From: UBA4644 sp964646225 | Lineage (GTDB): Bacteria > Bacillota > Clostridia > Oscillospirales > Butyricicoccaceae | Assembly: GCA_964646225.1 (NCBI GenBank) | Contig: CAZYAD010000001.1 | Location: forward strand, 1 to 64,000 | DNA length: 64,000 nucleotides | Reading direction: 5' to 3' | Shown here: positions 1-7,683 of the stretch, piece after piece | Numbering within the stretch: the first letter of the stretch is position 1 | How the letters are laid out: each line of letters begins with the position of its first letter | Position numbers and translations under genes: made by a program | The notes under the pieces: model-generated | Database searches by the model: none | What the model was told of the DNA's origin: nothing | The model's input: only the letters and a program-made list of their open reading frames with translations

Positions 1-386
1 TGACCGGCGCTGAGGTCATCGTCTCTGTCGGCCGCGGCATTTCCAAGGACGTGGTAGGCGGCATCAAGCTGGCCGAGGAGCTGGCTGAGGTTCTGGGCGG
101 CGTCGTGGGCTCCTCCCGTGCCTGCGTGGATGCCGGCTGGATCACTGCCGACCATCAGGTTGGTCAGACCGGTAAGACCGTCCGTCCCCGGATCTATATC
201 GCCCTGGGTATCTCCGGCGCCATCCAGCACAAGGCCGGTATGTCCGATTCCGAGTGCATCATCGCCGTCAACAAGAACGATTCTGCCCCCATCTTCGAGG
301 TTGCCGACTACGGCATCGTGGGCGACCTGTTCAAGGTCGTGCCTCTGATGATCGAGGAGTTCAAGGCTGCTATCGCCAAAAAGTAA
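1..386 (+). CDS. etfA: Electron transfer flavoprotein alpha subunit, C-terminal part
   Basis: The 5' end lies outside the window; the frame is open from base 3 to the TAA at 384-386. About 127 residues remain. They match the FAD-binding domain of EtfA, including VGRGISKD, GSSRACVDAGW, HQVGQTGKTVRP, LGISGAIQHKAGM and the NKNDSAPIF-type segment that contacts FAD. EtfA pairs with EtfB and passes electrons between acyl-CoA dehydrogenases or bifurcating dehydrogenases and other carriers in the cytoplasm. A strong intrinsic terminator follows 15 bases after the stop, so this is the last gene of its operon; etfB and a dehydrogenase gene would be expected to the left. Confidence 0.95.
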   Translation, partial: TGAEVIVSVGRGISKDVVGGIKLAEELAEVLGGVVGSSRACVDAGWITADHQVGQTGKTVRPRIYIALGISGAIQHKAGMSDSECIIAVNKNDSAPIFEVADYGIVGDLFKVVPLMIEEFKAAIAKK

Positions 387-400
387 GGCATTTTTCCCCA

Positions 401-430
401 ACGGGAGCCCCTCGGGGCTCCCGTTTTTTC
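401..430 (+). terminator. Intrinsic terminator after etfA
   Basis: A perfect 11-bp stem (401-411 with 414-424) closes a two-base loop and is followed by a T-run. It ends the etf transcript before the next gene starts at 470. Confidence 0.9.
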
Positions 431-469
431 ACAAAATCAACCCGCATTCTGCGGGAAGGAGGACTTTTT

Positions 470-1381
470 ATGATTCGTCCCACCCCCCTTCAGCCCGGTG
501 ACCGTCTGGCCGTACTGGGCGGCTCCAGCCCCACCTCCAAAACGGCGGAGGAGCTGGAAAAGGCCGTCCGCGACATGGGCCTGGAGCCGGTGCTCTATCC
601 CAGTGCCACCGCACGCCACGGATTTTTGTCCGGCACCGATGCCCTCCGCGCCGCCGATATCAACGCCGCCTTTGCGGATGATTCCATCCGCGGCATCGTC
701 TGCACCCGCGGCGGCTACGGCTTCCATCGCATCCTGCCTCTGCTGGACTGGAAGACCATCAAGAAGCATCCCAAGTTTTTCGGCGGCTACAGCGATGTTA
801 CCGCCATGCTCAACGCCCTGAATCAGCTCTGCGGCATGGAGAGTTACCATATGCCCATGGTGGGCGCGTGGAGCGACGGACTGGATGACTACAGCGGCCC
901 CTTTGTCCGGGGGATGCTGTTTGGCCAGCCGGTGACCTATGATAACCCCCAGGGCGCGCCCAGAACCACGCTGGTGCCCGGCAAGGCCAAGGGCCGCCTG
1001 TGCGGCGGCAATCTGTCTCTGCTGGCGGCCTCTATGGGAACCCCTTATGAGATCGATACCAAGGGCAAGATCCTGTTCATTGAGGAGGTGGGCGAGTCCC
1101 CCTACAAGGTGGACGGCCTGCTGACCAACCTGCGCAACGGCGGCAAGTTCGAGGACGCTGCCGGTATCATCCTGGGCAGCTTTACCCGCTGCGGCGACAA
1201 GGAGCCCGAAAAGGGCGACCTGACGCTGGAGGATATCTTCCGGGAGCTGATCGTTCCCGCCGGGAAGCCCACGATCTCCGGCGTGGTCTGCGGCCACGGT
1301 GAGATCAGCATGTCCCTGCCCATGGGCCGGATGTTCCGCATGGATGCCGAAACGGGCTGCTTTGGCCCTGAGGAAGCCTGA
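470..1381 (+). CDS. LD-carboxypeptidase, peptidase family S66
   Basis: A 303-residue protein of the S66 family (LdcA/MccF type), serine peptidases that cut the L,D bond of murein tetrapeptides or inactivate microcin-C-like peptides. The catalytic triad of the family is visible: Ser108 in the nucleophile motif GGYSDVTAM, Glu205 or Glu206 in LFIEEVGE, and His276 in VCGHGE near the C-terminus. The length is normal for the family. There is no signal peptide, so it acts in the cytoplasm, probably in peptidoglycan recycling. The ATG at 470 follows GGAAGGAGGAC at a good distance. It sits alone between two terminators, so the context does not decide between murein recycling and peptide immunity. Confidence 0.9.
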   Translation: MIRPTPLQPGDRLAVLGGSSPTSKTAEELEKAVRDMGLEPVLYPSATARHGFLSGTDALRAADINAAFADDSIRGIVCTRGGYGFHRILPLLDWKTIKKHPKFFGGYSDVTAMLNALNQLCGMESYHMPMVGAWSDGLDDYSGPFVRGMLFGQPVTYDNPQGAPRTTLVPGKAKGRLCGGNLSLLAASMGTPYEIDTKGKILFIEEVGESPYKVDGLLTNLRNGGKFEDAAGIILGSFTRCGDKEPEKGDLTLEDIFRELIVPAGKPTISGVVCGHGEISMSLPMGRMFRMDAETGCFGPEEA

Positions 1382-1410
1382 GCTTTCGAAAAAGAGACGC
1401 GCTTTCATCA

Positions 1411-1448
1411 AAAGATCCCGATTTTGACCAGTCAAAATCGGGATCTTT
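1411..1448. terminator. Bidirectional terminator between convergent genes
   Basis: An 18-bp perfect stem (1411-1428 with 1431-1448) begins with AAA and ends with TTT. It can therefore serve both the S66 gene from the left and the deacetylase gene from the right. Confidence 0.85.
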
Positions 1449-1461
1449 CCTATTCAGTGGT

Positions 1462-2316
1462 TCAGGAGATGCCCAGCCGCTCCAGAAAGGCCGGGGTGGA
1501 CAGACGGCCGTCCCGGTTATAGCGGCCCAGCGAGAACAGACAGCTGGGGTCGCCGGAAACCAGCAGGCTGCGCTGTTCGGTACAGGACAGGCTGAGAGAA
1601 AAGCCCAGCTCCCGAAGCAGGTCATCGGCCCCCGGGGTGATGGCGCCATAGGGATAGGCGTAACACTGGGGCGTCACGCCGCAGCGCTCCTCCAGGGCCT
1701 GCCGGATGGCGGCGGTGTCGGCGGAAAAGGCGGCCCGCCACTGGGCCTCTGACTCGTCCGCCCGCCGGGAAGCGCCCTTTCGCGGGGACAGGTGGTGGAA
1801 GTAGTAGGCGTGACAGGCCAGCTCCAGCCGGGGCGTCCCGGCTGCCTGACGCAGATCCGCCCAGCTCATACAGCTGTGCAGCGAGCCGTCCTCGCCGGAG
1901 AGGGTGTAGATGTCGGCGTATTCTCCCACAACGGCCAGCAGAGCGCTGGCGTCATATCGCTCCAGCACAGCGGGGAGCAGAGTCAGGTTGTTGCGGTAGC
2001 CGTCATCCAGCGTGATGAGCAGCGGCCGGGCGGGCAGCGTTCCGCGGCCCTGTCCATAGGCCAGCAGCTGATCGGGGGTGACGCTCCGGTAGCCCCGGGC
2101 GGTCAGGGCGGCCAGATCGCTTTCCAGCCGGCTGATGGGACAGACATAGGGGGCGGCCTGCTTTTCGTCGGTCACCAGACTGTGATACATCACCACCAGC
2201 AGCTCTACCTGCGCGCCACGGGGCGCGAACACCTGCACCGCCGATGGAGCCAGCATCGGGGAAAGCAGCAGCAGAGCCGCCAGCAAAACGGGAAGGCCCC
2301 GCTTCCATCGCTTCAT
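1462..2316 (-). CDS. Secreted polysaccharide deacetylase (NodB fold)
   Basis: A 284-residue protein with an N-terminal signal or anchor sequence (KRWKRG, then a hydrophobic stretch to about residue 28). The body is a NodB-type deacetylase, which removes acetyl groups from cell-wall or exopolysaccharide N-acetyl sugars outside the membrane. MYHSL opens the domain. Motif 1 is TLDDGY with Asp104 and Asp105. The metal-binding motif 2 is seen as HAYYFHH (residues 169-175), one residue longer than the usual HxxxH. YAYPYG at 219-224 is motif 3. It looks active. It is monocistronic, convergent with the S66 gene, with a TGATCGATC-rich leader and a GGAGG-like site (GGAGGTGATC) before the ATG. Confidence 0.88.
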   Translation of the reverse strand: MKRWKRGLPVLLAALLLLSPMLAPSAVQVFAPRGAQVELLVVMYHSLVTDEKQAAPYVCPISRLESDLAALTARGYRSVTPDQLLAYGQGRGTLPARPLLITLDDGYRNNLTLLPAVLERYDASALLAVVGEYADIYTLSGEDGSLHSCMSWADLRQAAGTPRLELACHAYYFHHLSPRKGASRRADESEAQWRAAFSADTAAIRQALEERCGVTPQCYAYPYGAITPGADDLLRELGFSLSLSCTEQRSLLVSGDPSCLFSLGRYNRDGRLSTPAFLERLGIS

Positions 2317-2357
2317 GATCGATCACCTCCGCAGAAAAAGATATGCGGCGGAAGCGG

Positions 2358-2386
2358 TTGACATTCCGGACAAAAAACCGTAAAAT
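2358..2386 (+). promoter_or_regulatory. Sigma-A promoter for the cytidylate-kinase-like gene
   Basis: TTGACA at 2358-2363 and TAAAAT at 2381-2386 are separated by 17 bases. The start codon lies about 50 bases downstream. Confidence 0.8.
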
Positions 2387-2437
2387 AAAAGCATCCCCAG
2401 ACGAGGATAACGACCATAAGAAAGGGAGAGGTGTTTT

Positions 2438-3055
2438 ATGAAAAACCTGATCATCACCATCAGCCGTCAGTACGGAAGCGGCGGCCGCCAGATCGGCCAG
2501 CGGCTTGCAAAGGAGCTTGGAATTCCCTTTTATGATAAGGAGATCATCGACCTGGCTGCCAAGGAGAGCGGTCTGGCCGCTGATTTCATCCGTGGGCAGG
2601 AGCAGCAGCTGACCCAGAGCCTGCTGTTTTCCATTGTCACCAACTTCACCTCCGGCAGTGGGGCCTTTAATCCCAATATGCTGTCGCTGTCCGACCAGGT
2701 CTATCTGGCCGAGGCCAAGGCCATCCGGGCGCTGGCCGACAAGGGCAGCTGCGTCATGGTGGGTCGGTGCGCCGACTGGGTGCTGGAGAAGGATTACCAG
2801 GTGCTGCGGGTCTTTATCTGTGCGCCGCTGGAGCAGCGCTGCCAGCGGGCTGTGGAGGAGTACGGCGACGCCGGAGAGAATATCCAGAAGACCGTGCAGA
2901 ACATCGACAAGCAGCGGGCCCGGTATTGCCAGCATTACTGTGACAAGGCCTGGGAGGATGCAGACAATTACGACCTGTGCCTGAACAGCGGCACCATCGG
3001 GCTGGAGCATTGCGTCAGCATCATCGAGGGCGCTTATCGGGAAATGCAGAAGTAA
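2438..3055 (+). CDS. Cytidylate kinase-like family protein
   Basis: A 205-residue P-loop kinase of the Cytidylate_kin2 family. The protein opens with IITISRQYGSGGRQIGQRLA, in which GSGGRQIG is the nucleotide-binding loop, and has the PFYDKEII segment and an RCADWVL-type NMP-kinase core with the RVFICAP strand. The family is common in Clostridia beside the true Cmk, and its substrate is not settled; nucleotide phosphorylation is a family-based inference. The ATG at 2438 follows AAAGGGAGAGG. It is a single-gene transcript with its own consensus promoter and terminator. Confidence 0.85.
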   Translation: MKNLIITISRQYGSGGRQIGQRLAKELGIPFYDKEIIDLAAKESGLAADFIRGQEQQLTQSLLFSIVTNFTSGSGAFNPNMLSLSDQVYLAEAKAIRALADKGSCVMVGRCADWVLEKDYQVLRVFICAPLEQRCQRAVEEYGDAGENIQKTVQNIDKQRARYCQHYCDKAWEDADNYDLCLNSGTIGLEHCVSIIEGAYREMQK

Positions 3056-3079
3056 GCAGAGCGCACCTGTAAAGCAGAG

Positions 3080-3105
3080 GGGGATGGGAAACCATCCCCT
3101 TTTTT
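3080..3105 (+). terminator. Intrinsic terminator
   Basis: An 8-bp stem GGGGATGG/CCATCCCC with a GAAA tetraloop is followed by six T. It ends the kinase-like gene transcript. Confidence 0.88.
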
Positions 3106-3165
3106 GAAATTACACGAATATCTTCCCTGAAAAGCTGTCTGTAACAGTGGAGAGGAGGGAGCCGC

Positions 3166-3720
3166 ATGAACGAAGAAGAGATCGTGGAGCTGCTGTGGCA
3201 GAGGGAGGAACGGGGCCTGCTGGCCTTGCAGCAGACCCACGGCAGCTGGCTGCGGCGGCTGGCGGAGGATATCCTTTCGCCGGAGGATGCCGAGGAGTGC
3301 GTCAATTCCGCTCTGCTGGCGATCTGGAATGCCATTCCGCCTCAGCGGCCCCGGAGCCTGCGGGCCTTTGCCGGGCGCATCCTGCGGAACCTGTGTCTGA
3401 ATCGCTGGAACGCGCAGCGGGCACGCAAGCGGGACTGGGGCATGACCGCCCTGCTGGGGGAACTGGAGGACGCGCTGCCCGGTGGCGACACGCCCCAGGA
3501 GCAGCTGGAGGCCCGGGAACTGGGAGAACAGATCAGCCGCTGGCTACAAAAGCAGACAGCGGGGGATCGGACCCTGTTTGTGGGCCGGTACTGGTACGGC
3601 CTCCCGGTGAAGGAGCTGGCGGCACGGCGGGGCGAAAGCGCCCGGGCGGCGGCTTCGCGGCTGTACCGTCTGCGGCAGAGCCTGAAGACCCATTTGGAGA
3701 AGGAGGCATTTTCGGTATGA
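3166..3720 (+). CDS. ECF-type sigma-70 family RNA polymerase sigma factor
   Basis: A 184-residue sigma factor. Region 2 runs roughly over residues 15-90 (SPEDAEECVNSALLAIW, then FAGRILRNLCLNRWNAQRARKR). Region 4 covers about 120-175 (LFVGRYWYGLPVKELAARRG and the recognition helix ARAAASRLYRLRQSLK). Residues 95-120 form the linker. GAGAGGAGGGAGCCGC precedes the ATG. The stop overlaps the start of the next gene (ATGA at 3717-3720), and that gene encodes a single-pass membrane protein. The pair therefore looks like a sigma/anti-sigma unit answering a signal outside the cell. The signal and target promoters cannot be read here. Confidence 0.85.
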   Translation: MNEEEIVELLWQREERGLLALQQTHGSWLRRLAEDILSPEDAEECVNSALLAIWNAIPPQRPRSLRAFAGRILRNLCLNRWNAQRARKRDWGMTALLGELEDALPGGDTPQEQLEARELGEQISRWLQKQTAGDRTLFVGRYWYGLPVKELAARRGESARAAASRLYRLRQSLKTHLEKEAFSV

Positions 3721-5144
3721 AGGCAGAAGAGCTGTACGAGGGCATTACCCGGATCGAGGATGAGCTGATCCTGGAGGCGGAGCAGCAGGGCTGCGGGACA
3801 AGCAGACGAAGGAGGCGCTGGGTTCCGGCAATAGCGGCAGCGGCCTGTGCGGCGCTGTGCGCTGTTTTGTGGGTGCATCCGGGGTTCGGACGGAATACGG
3901 ACAATGCGACCTCGCTGGCCGATCAAAACGGGCAGGACAGCTCCATGGAGTCGGCGTTGGAGCGACTGTATCAGCACTACGCGGGGCCCATCCTGCCGCT
4001 GGATGTGCCGGACGGCAAAGGTGTCTCGGCTGAGCGGGAGGTGGAGCTGGATGTTTCCGGCCCGAGGCTGGCCGTCACTGACCGATACACATTGACGGCC
4101 GGGCAGGAACAGACAGTAACGCTGCTGTATCCCTTTGTTTCCTCCCTGTGGGAGCTGGAGCAGTCGCGGCCGGTGCTGACGGTAGCGGGGGCCGCGACGA
4201 AGACACGGCTTTATGCCGGGGCCTATGCCGGAGGCTATCAGGGCGTAGAGGGGATCCCGGCGCTGAATCTGCTGCAGCCCCAAAGCTGGGCGGATTACGC
4301 CGCGCTGCTGTCCGATGAGCGCTACCGGCAGGAGGCGCTGGAGCCTGCGGCGCTGCCGGACATCCCGGTGGTGGTCTATCGCTTTACCGGAGCGGAGACG
4401 CCCGGCAGCCTGCCTGCCGGGACAGTGGGGGTGGATGTGCGCCTGAGCAGCGGCAGCACCATCCTGACCTATGGCTTCAACGGTTATCAGGGCGGGGAAG
4501 GCGGCCGAGGCCGGTACAGCTATTCCATCGTCCATGACAGCCTGCGGGCGCTGGTGGTGCTGGGCGGAGATGCCGCCGTCGAAGCCGTGGGAGGCTATCG
4601 GGACGGAAGCTGCAACGAGGCGGCGGATATCGTGCTGCCGGCAATGACCCGGGAGGAGACCACGCTGGCGGAGCTGCTGCGGGAAGCGGCCCGGGACTTC
4701 AGCGGCGGGGAGGACGATCCGCTGCTGCTGCAGGGGGCGGCCCAGCTACTGACCAAGCATGGTCTGCTGGCAGAGCAGCCGGCGGCACGGTATGAAATCG
4801 GCATGCTGGAGGAGCTGTTTTCCGACACGCGGGCCCAGCAGCGGGTGTTTTACCTGGCGGCGGAGGTGGCGCTGACGGCGGAGGAGCCGCTGGAGGCGGT
4901 GTTTGCCTTTGAAAAGGAGGCGGGGTACGACTACATTCCGCAGAACGGACAACGGCGGGGCTATGAGCTGGCAACAAGGCTGGGCAGCGGGCTGCGCTTT
5001 TCCGGCCAGTGGGCCGTCCTGACCGGCTGGGAGGATGCGAAGCTGACGGAGGAGCGCTTTGGCTTCGACCCGGAGGGCGGCATCACCCGGGTGGCGCTGA
5101 CAGAGGAGCGCTATCTGCTGGAGCTGGCAGTCGGAGAACGCTGA
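3717..5144 (+). CDS. Membrane-anchored partner of the ECF sigma factor (putative anti-sigma)
   Basis: A 475-residue protein that starts inside the sigma gene (ATGA overlap), which implies coupled translation. Residues 1-30 are short and charged and end in a run of arginines (TSRRRRRW). Residues 32-46 form one membrane helix, and more than 420 residues lie outside the membrane. I do not recognise a named domain in the outer part; it is rich in beta-strand-like segments. The layout (small cytosolic end, one helix, large sensor) is typical of Clostridial anti-sigma proteins encoded behind ECF sigma genes, so the role is inferred from position and topology only. A terminator follows at 5193. Confidence 0.6.
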   Translation: MKAEELYEGITRIEDELILEAEQQGCGTSRRRRRWVPAIAAAACAALCAVLWVHPGFGRNTDNATSLADQNGQDSSMESALERLYQHYAGPILPLDVPDGKGVSAEREVELDVSGPRLAVTDRYTLTAGQEQTVTLLYPFVSSLWELEQSRPVLTVAGAATKTRLYAGAYAGGYQGVEGIPALNLLQPQSWADYAALLSDERYRQEALEPAALPDIPVVVYRFTGAETPGSLPAGTVGVDVRLSSGSTILTYGFNGYQGGEGGRGRYSYSIVHDSLRALVVLGGDAAVEAVGGYRDGSCNEAADIVLPAMTREETTLAELLREAARDFSGGEDDPLLLQGAAQLLTKHGLLAEQPAARYEIGMLEELFSDTRAQQRVFYLAAEVALTAEEPLEAVFAFEKEAGYDYIPQNGQRRGYELATRLGSGLRFSGQWAVLTGWEDAKLTEERFGFDPEGGITRVALTEERYLLELAVGER

Positions 5145-5192
5145 AAAGCGCAAGCTACAGAAACATGCCCGGGATGCGGGCAGCAAACAAGG

Positions 5193-5233
5193 CCTTCGTG
5201 CAGCAGTGCTGCACGGAGGTTTTTTTGACAAGC
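5193..5233 (+). terminator. Terminator with the shared tail TTTTTTGACAAGC
   Basis: A 12-bp stem (5193-5204 with 5208-5219, one G-U pair) is followed by seven T. Directly after it comes GACAAGC. The same T-run plus GACAAGC forms the right boundary of the 193-base repeat at 28506-28518 and also occurs at 28280-28292, so this may be a solo end of that element. Confidence 0.75.
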
Positions 5234-5298
5234 TGATCGCTTTCCCTTCTCCCGGAAAGCATCGCAGAAAAAGGAGAAAAACATACCGTCTGCACGAG

Positions 5299-5334
5299 CC
5301 TGGCCGGGACAGCTTCGCCCGGGCGGGTCTTTTT
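5299..5334 (+). terminator. Possible second hairpin with T-run
   Basis: A 10-bp stem with one mismatch (5299-5308 with 5318-5327) is followed by TCTTTTT. It lies between the first terminator and the promoter of the next operon, in the 292-base gap that otherwise holds no gene. Confidence 0.45.
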
Positions 5335-5367
5335 CGTCAGAATTTACCGTTCGTTCACGGAAAGCAC

Positions 5368-5396
5368 TTGCACAAGTCACAGATTTCCTGTAAAGT
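5368..5396 (+). promoter_or_regulatory. Sigma-A-like promoter of the 5437-7396 operon
   Basis: TTGCAC at 5368-5373 and TAAAGT at 5391-5396 with 17 bases between them. The first ATG is about 40 bases downstream. Confidence 0.6.
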
Positions 5397-5436
5397 ATTA
5401 CTGTTACAAATTCAAGGGTTTCTGGAGGCATAATGT

Positions 5437-5841
5437 ATGCGAAGCTGGCTGCAAAAAGTGATGACAGGCCGTTATGGCGTGGACGAATTCAGCCGATTTT
5501 TGAACATGGCGGCAATGATCGCACTGGTGCTGTATCTGCTGCTGAACAACAGCGTGGGGTTTGTGTTCTGGGTGCTGGCGATGGCCAGCCTGATCTGGAG
5601 CTTTGTCCGGATCCTTTCCCGCAACACCTACCGGCGGCGGGCGGAAAACAACGCCTACCTCACGGCGCGCTACAATCTGACGAGGAAGGCCTCCGGGATG
5701 CGGCAGCGCTTGCAGCAGAAGCGGTATTACCGGTTCTATAAATGCCCCCGATGCGGCATCACTACCCGGGTGCCGAAGGGCAAGGGCCGGATCCGCATCA
5801 CCTGTCCCAAGTGCGGCGAGATCTTCCAGAGGAAGAGCTGA
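5437..5841 (+). CDS. Small membrane protein with C-terminal zinc ribbon
   Basis: A 134-residue protein. Two close hydrophobic segments (about 24-38 and 42-58) suggest a membrane hairpin. A basic, arginine-rich stretch follows, then a zinc ribbon made of CPRC (YKCPRCGITTRVP) and CPKC (ITCPKCGEIF). No family with a known function is recognised. It starts the operon 5437-7396: its TGA overlaps the next ATG by one base. TCTGGAGGC stands before two nearby ATGs; the one at 5437 is in frame with the zinc ribbon. A role as a membrane-tethered nucleic-acid or protein-binding adaptor would be a guess. Confidence 0.6.
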   Translation: MRSWLQKVMTGRYGVDEFSRFLNMAAMIALVLYLLLNNSVGFVFWVLAMASLIWSFVRILSRNTYRRRAENNAYLTARYNLTRKASGMRQRLQQKRYYRFYKCPRCGITTRVPKGKGRIRITCPKCGEIFQRKS

Positions 5842-6695
5842 TGTTCGGTTATGTGGTCGCCCGGAAGGACACCCTTTCGGAGGAGCGGCAGGCCCGCTAC
5901 CGGGGCTGCTATTGCGGCCTCTGCCGGGAGCTGAAGGTACGCCACGGGGCCCTTTCCCGGCTGGCGCTGAACTATGACATGACCTTTCTGGTGCTGGTGC
6001 TCAATGCGCTGTACGAGCCGGAGGAGCAGTCGGGGGCCGACCGCTGCGCACCCCATCCCACCCGGGCGCAGTCCTGGTGGACCTCGCCCTACACCGCCTA
6101 TGCCGCCGATCTGACGGTGGTGTTGACCTATCACAAGCTGCGGGATGACTGGCTGGACGACGGGGCACGGCTGCAAAAGGGCCTGATGGAGCAGCTGCAG
6201 GGAAGCTATGACCGGGTAAAGGCGCATCTGCCCCGGCAGTGTGCCGCCATCGAAAGGGAACTGGAAGCGCTGCTGGCGCTGGAAAAGGCCGGAGAGGCCG
6301 TTCCGGACAGGGGTGCAGCCTGCTTTGGCCGGCTGATGGCCGAACTGTTTGTGGAGCAGGAGGATCACTGGAGCCCCGCCCTGCGGGAGCTGGGCTTTTG
6401 GCTGGGAGAGTTCATCTACTTGCAGGACGCCTGCGTCGATTTGAGCAAGGACGCGAAAAAGGGGCGGTACAACCCGCTGCTGGCCATGCACGACGGGCAG
6501 ACCCGGCCTATGGCGGAGTTTGAACCCATGCTGCTGATGCTGGCGAGCCAGTGCTATGCCGCCTTTGACCGGCTGCCGCTGGTGCAGGACGCCGATATTT
6601 TGCAGAATATCCTGCGGGACGGTATCTGGACCCGGTATCACGAGGAGCGCTCCCGGCAGGAGCAGAAAGAGAAAAAGGAGGGAGCTCCCCAATGA
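5841..6695 (+). CDS. DUF5685 family protein
   Basis: A 284-residue protein that matches the DUF5685 pattern: an N-terminal MFGYVVARKDTLSEE with the cysteine-rich YRGCYCGLCREL, then a mostly helical body. The segment TYHKLRDDWLDDG and the conserved YLQDACVDLSKDAKKG resemble acidic metal or diphosphate sites seen in helical prenyl-transfer-like folds, but the function is unknown. The gene is coupled to both neighbours: it starts on the stop of the zinc ribbon gene and its TGA overlaps the ATG of the J-domain gene. The constant neighbourhood with a J-domain protein hints at work in protein folding or assembly at the membrane, which is inference. Confidence 0.75.
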   Translation: MFGYVVARKDTLSEERQARYRGCYCGLCRELKVRHGALSRLALNYDMTFLVLVLNALYEPEEQSGADRCAPHPTRAQSWWTSPYTAYAADLTVVLTYHKLRDDWLDDGARLQKGLMEQLQGSYDRVKAHLPRQCAAIERELEALLALEKAGEAVPDRGAACFGRLMAELFVEQEDHWSPALRELGFWLGEFIYLQDACVDLSKDAKKGRYNPLLAMHDGQTRPMAEFEPMLLMLASQCYAAFDRLPLVQDADILQNILRDGIWTRYHEERSRQEQKEKKEGAPQ

Positions 6696-7396
6696 GAGAT
6701 CCCTATGAAGTGCTCGGCGTCAGCCGGGAAGCCTCTGACGAGGAGATCAAGAAGGCATATCGCCAGCTGGCGAAAAAGTATCATCCCGATGTGAACCCCG
6801 GCGACAAGGCCGCCGAGGCGAAGATGAAGGAGATCAACGCTGCCTATGATGCCATCAAGAGCGGCAACGCCGACAGCTATGGTCAGCCTAATTACGGCCA
6901 GCAGAGCCGGAGCGGGCAGGGCTATGGCGGCTTTGGCTACGGAGGCTTTGGCGGTCAGGGTGGCTGGCAGGCCTATACCTGGGATCCCTTCCGCGGCTGG
7001 CAGGGCTATGGGCAACAGCAGCAGAGCCGGGATCCGGAGGAGACGGCGGAGCTGCGGGCGGCCCGCAATTATATCGCGGCGCGGCACTATGCCGAGGCGC
7101 TGCATGTGCTGAGCAGCATCGCCGACCGGACGGCGCGGTGGTATTATTACAGCGCCATCGCCAACGCGGGACAGGGCAACCGGGTGCTGGCGCTGGAGCA
7201 CGCCCGACGGGCCTGTCAGCTGGAGCCGGGCAATGCCGAGTACGAGACCTATCTCAGTGAGCTGGAGCAGGGCGGCCGCAGCTATCATCAGGCCGGCGGC
7301 TATAGCCAGAGCGCCAACCCCGCCCGCTGGTGCATGGGCATGATGCTGTTGAATATGTGCTGCAATCCCTATTGTCATCTGGGCTTCTGCTGTTGA
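6692..7396 (+). CDS. J-domain (DnaJ-like) protein with TPR-like region and cysteine-rich tail
   Basis: A 234-residue protein. Residues 1-65 are a J domain with YHPDVNPGDK, so the HPD motif that stimulates DnaK ATPase is intact. A Gly/Tyr/Gln-rich linker follows (about 65-115). Residues 118-190 look like a pair of TPR-type helices (AARNYIAARHYAEALHVLSS, then ALEHARRACQLEPGNAEY). The last 20 residues carry cysteine pairs (MCCNPYC, GFCC). The zinc-finger and client-binding domains of true DnaJ are absent, so it is a specialised co-chaperone, not DnaJ itself. It is the third gene of the operon (ATGA overlap with DUF5685), and its stop lies within the terminator stem. Confidence 0.82.
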   Translation: MRDPYEVLGVSREASDEEIKKAYRQLAKKYHPDVNPGDKAAEAKMKEINAAYDAIKSGNADSYGQPNYGQQSRSGQGYGGFGYGGFGGQGGWQAYTWDPFRGWQGYGQQQQSRDPEETAELRAARNYIAARHYAEALHVLSSIADRTARWYYYSAIANAGQGNRVLALEHARRACQLEPGNAEYETYLSELEQGGRSYHQAGGYSQSANPARWCMGMMLLNMCCNPYCHLGFCC

Positions 7397-7412
7397 GCAG
7401 AGGCCCTTTTTT
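7381..7412 (+). terminator. Terminator overlapping the stop of the J-domain gene
   Basis: An 11-bp stem (7381-7391 with 7396-7406) and a GUUG loop are followed by six T. The TGA at 7394-7396 lies at the loop and the base of the 3' arm, so the last codons double as terminator. Confidence 0.85.
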
Positions 7413-7435
7413 ATGGCTGCGCCCAAAGGATGCAA

Positions 7436-7472
7436 AAAAGCCTGATTTGTCGGATAGACAAATCAGGCTTTT
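7436..7472 (-). terminator. Terminator of tRNA-Val
   Basis: A 16-bp stem (7436-7451 with 7457-7472) lies just 3' of the tRNA on the minus strand and continues into a T-run on that strand. Confidence 0.85.
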
Positions 7473-7474
7473 GT

Positions 7475-7551
7475 TGGTGGACGATACAGGAATCGAACCT
7501 GTTACCTCCTGTACGTCAAACAGGCGCTCTAGCCAAGTGAGCTAATCGTCC
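7475..7551 (-). tRNA. tRNA-Val (anticodon GAC)
   Basis: Read on the minus strand, the acceptor stem GGACGAU pairs with AUCGUCC, followed by A and an encoded CCA. The D arm, the anticodon stem CCUGU/ACAGG with loop UUGACGU (anticodon GAC) and the GGUUCGAUUCC T arm all fold. It decodes GUC/GUU valine codons. It is a single tRNA with its own promoter and terminator. Confidence 0.95.
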
Positions 7552-7573
7552 GTGCTCTCTCAAGTGCCTTTTT

Positions 7574-7602
7574 AGTATACGGGAAAAAACGCAAAAAGTC
7601 AA
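7574..7602 (-). promoter_or_regulatory. Promoter of tRNA-Val
   Basis: On the minus strand TTGACT (7597-7602) and TATACT (7574-7579) are 17 bases apart, about 23 bases upstream of the mature 5' end. Confidence 0.8.
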
Positions 7603-7647
7603 GCCCCTTTTTTCAAAAAAGCAAAACTTTCCGATAACTTCCAAAAA

Positions 7648-7676
7648 GCCGTCCTCCCCGGGGCGGGGAGGACGGC
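7648..7676 (-). terminator. Terminator of the M55 gene pair
   Basis: A stem of 11 bp or more (7649-7659 with 7665-7675) is followed on the minus strand by CTTTTTGG. It ends the transcript of the two D-aminopeptidase genes. Confidence 0.88.
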
Positions 7677-7683
7677 GGAGAAC

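Noticed and set aside
437..1435. Long open frames on the strand opposite to real genes (this one of 332 codons over the S66 gene, and many others in the window)
   Set aside because: They mirror GC-rich coding sequence, lack ribosome binding sites and have low-complexity translations; the genes on the other strand have clear families.
7330..7545. Frame over tRNA-Val that translates to TGIEPVTSCTSNRRSS-like sequence
   Set aside because: This is the well-known artefact of translating a tRNA gene; the tRNA fold is complete.
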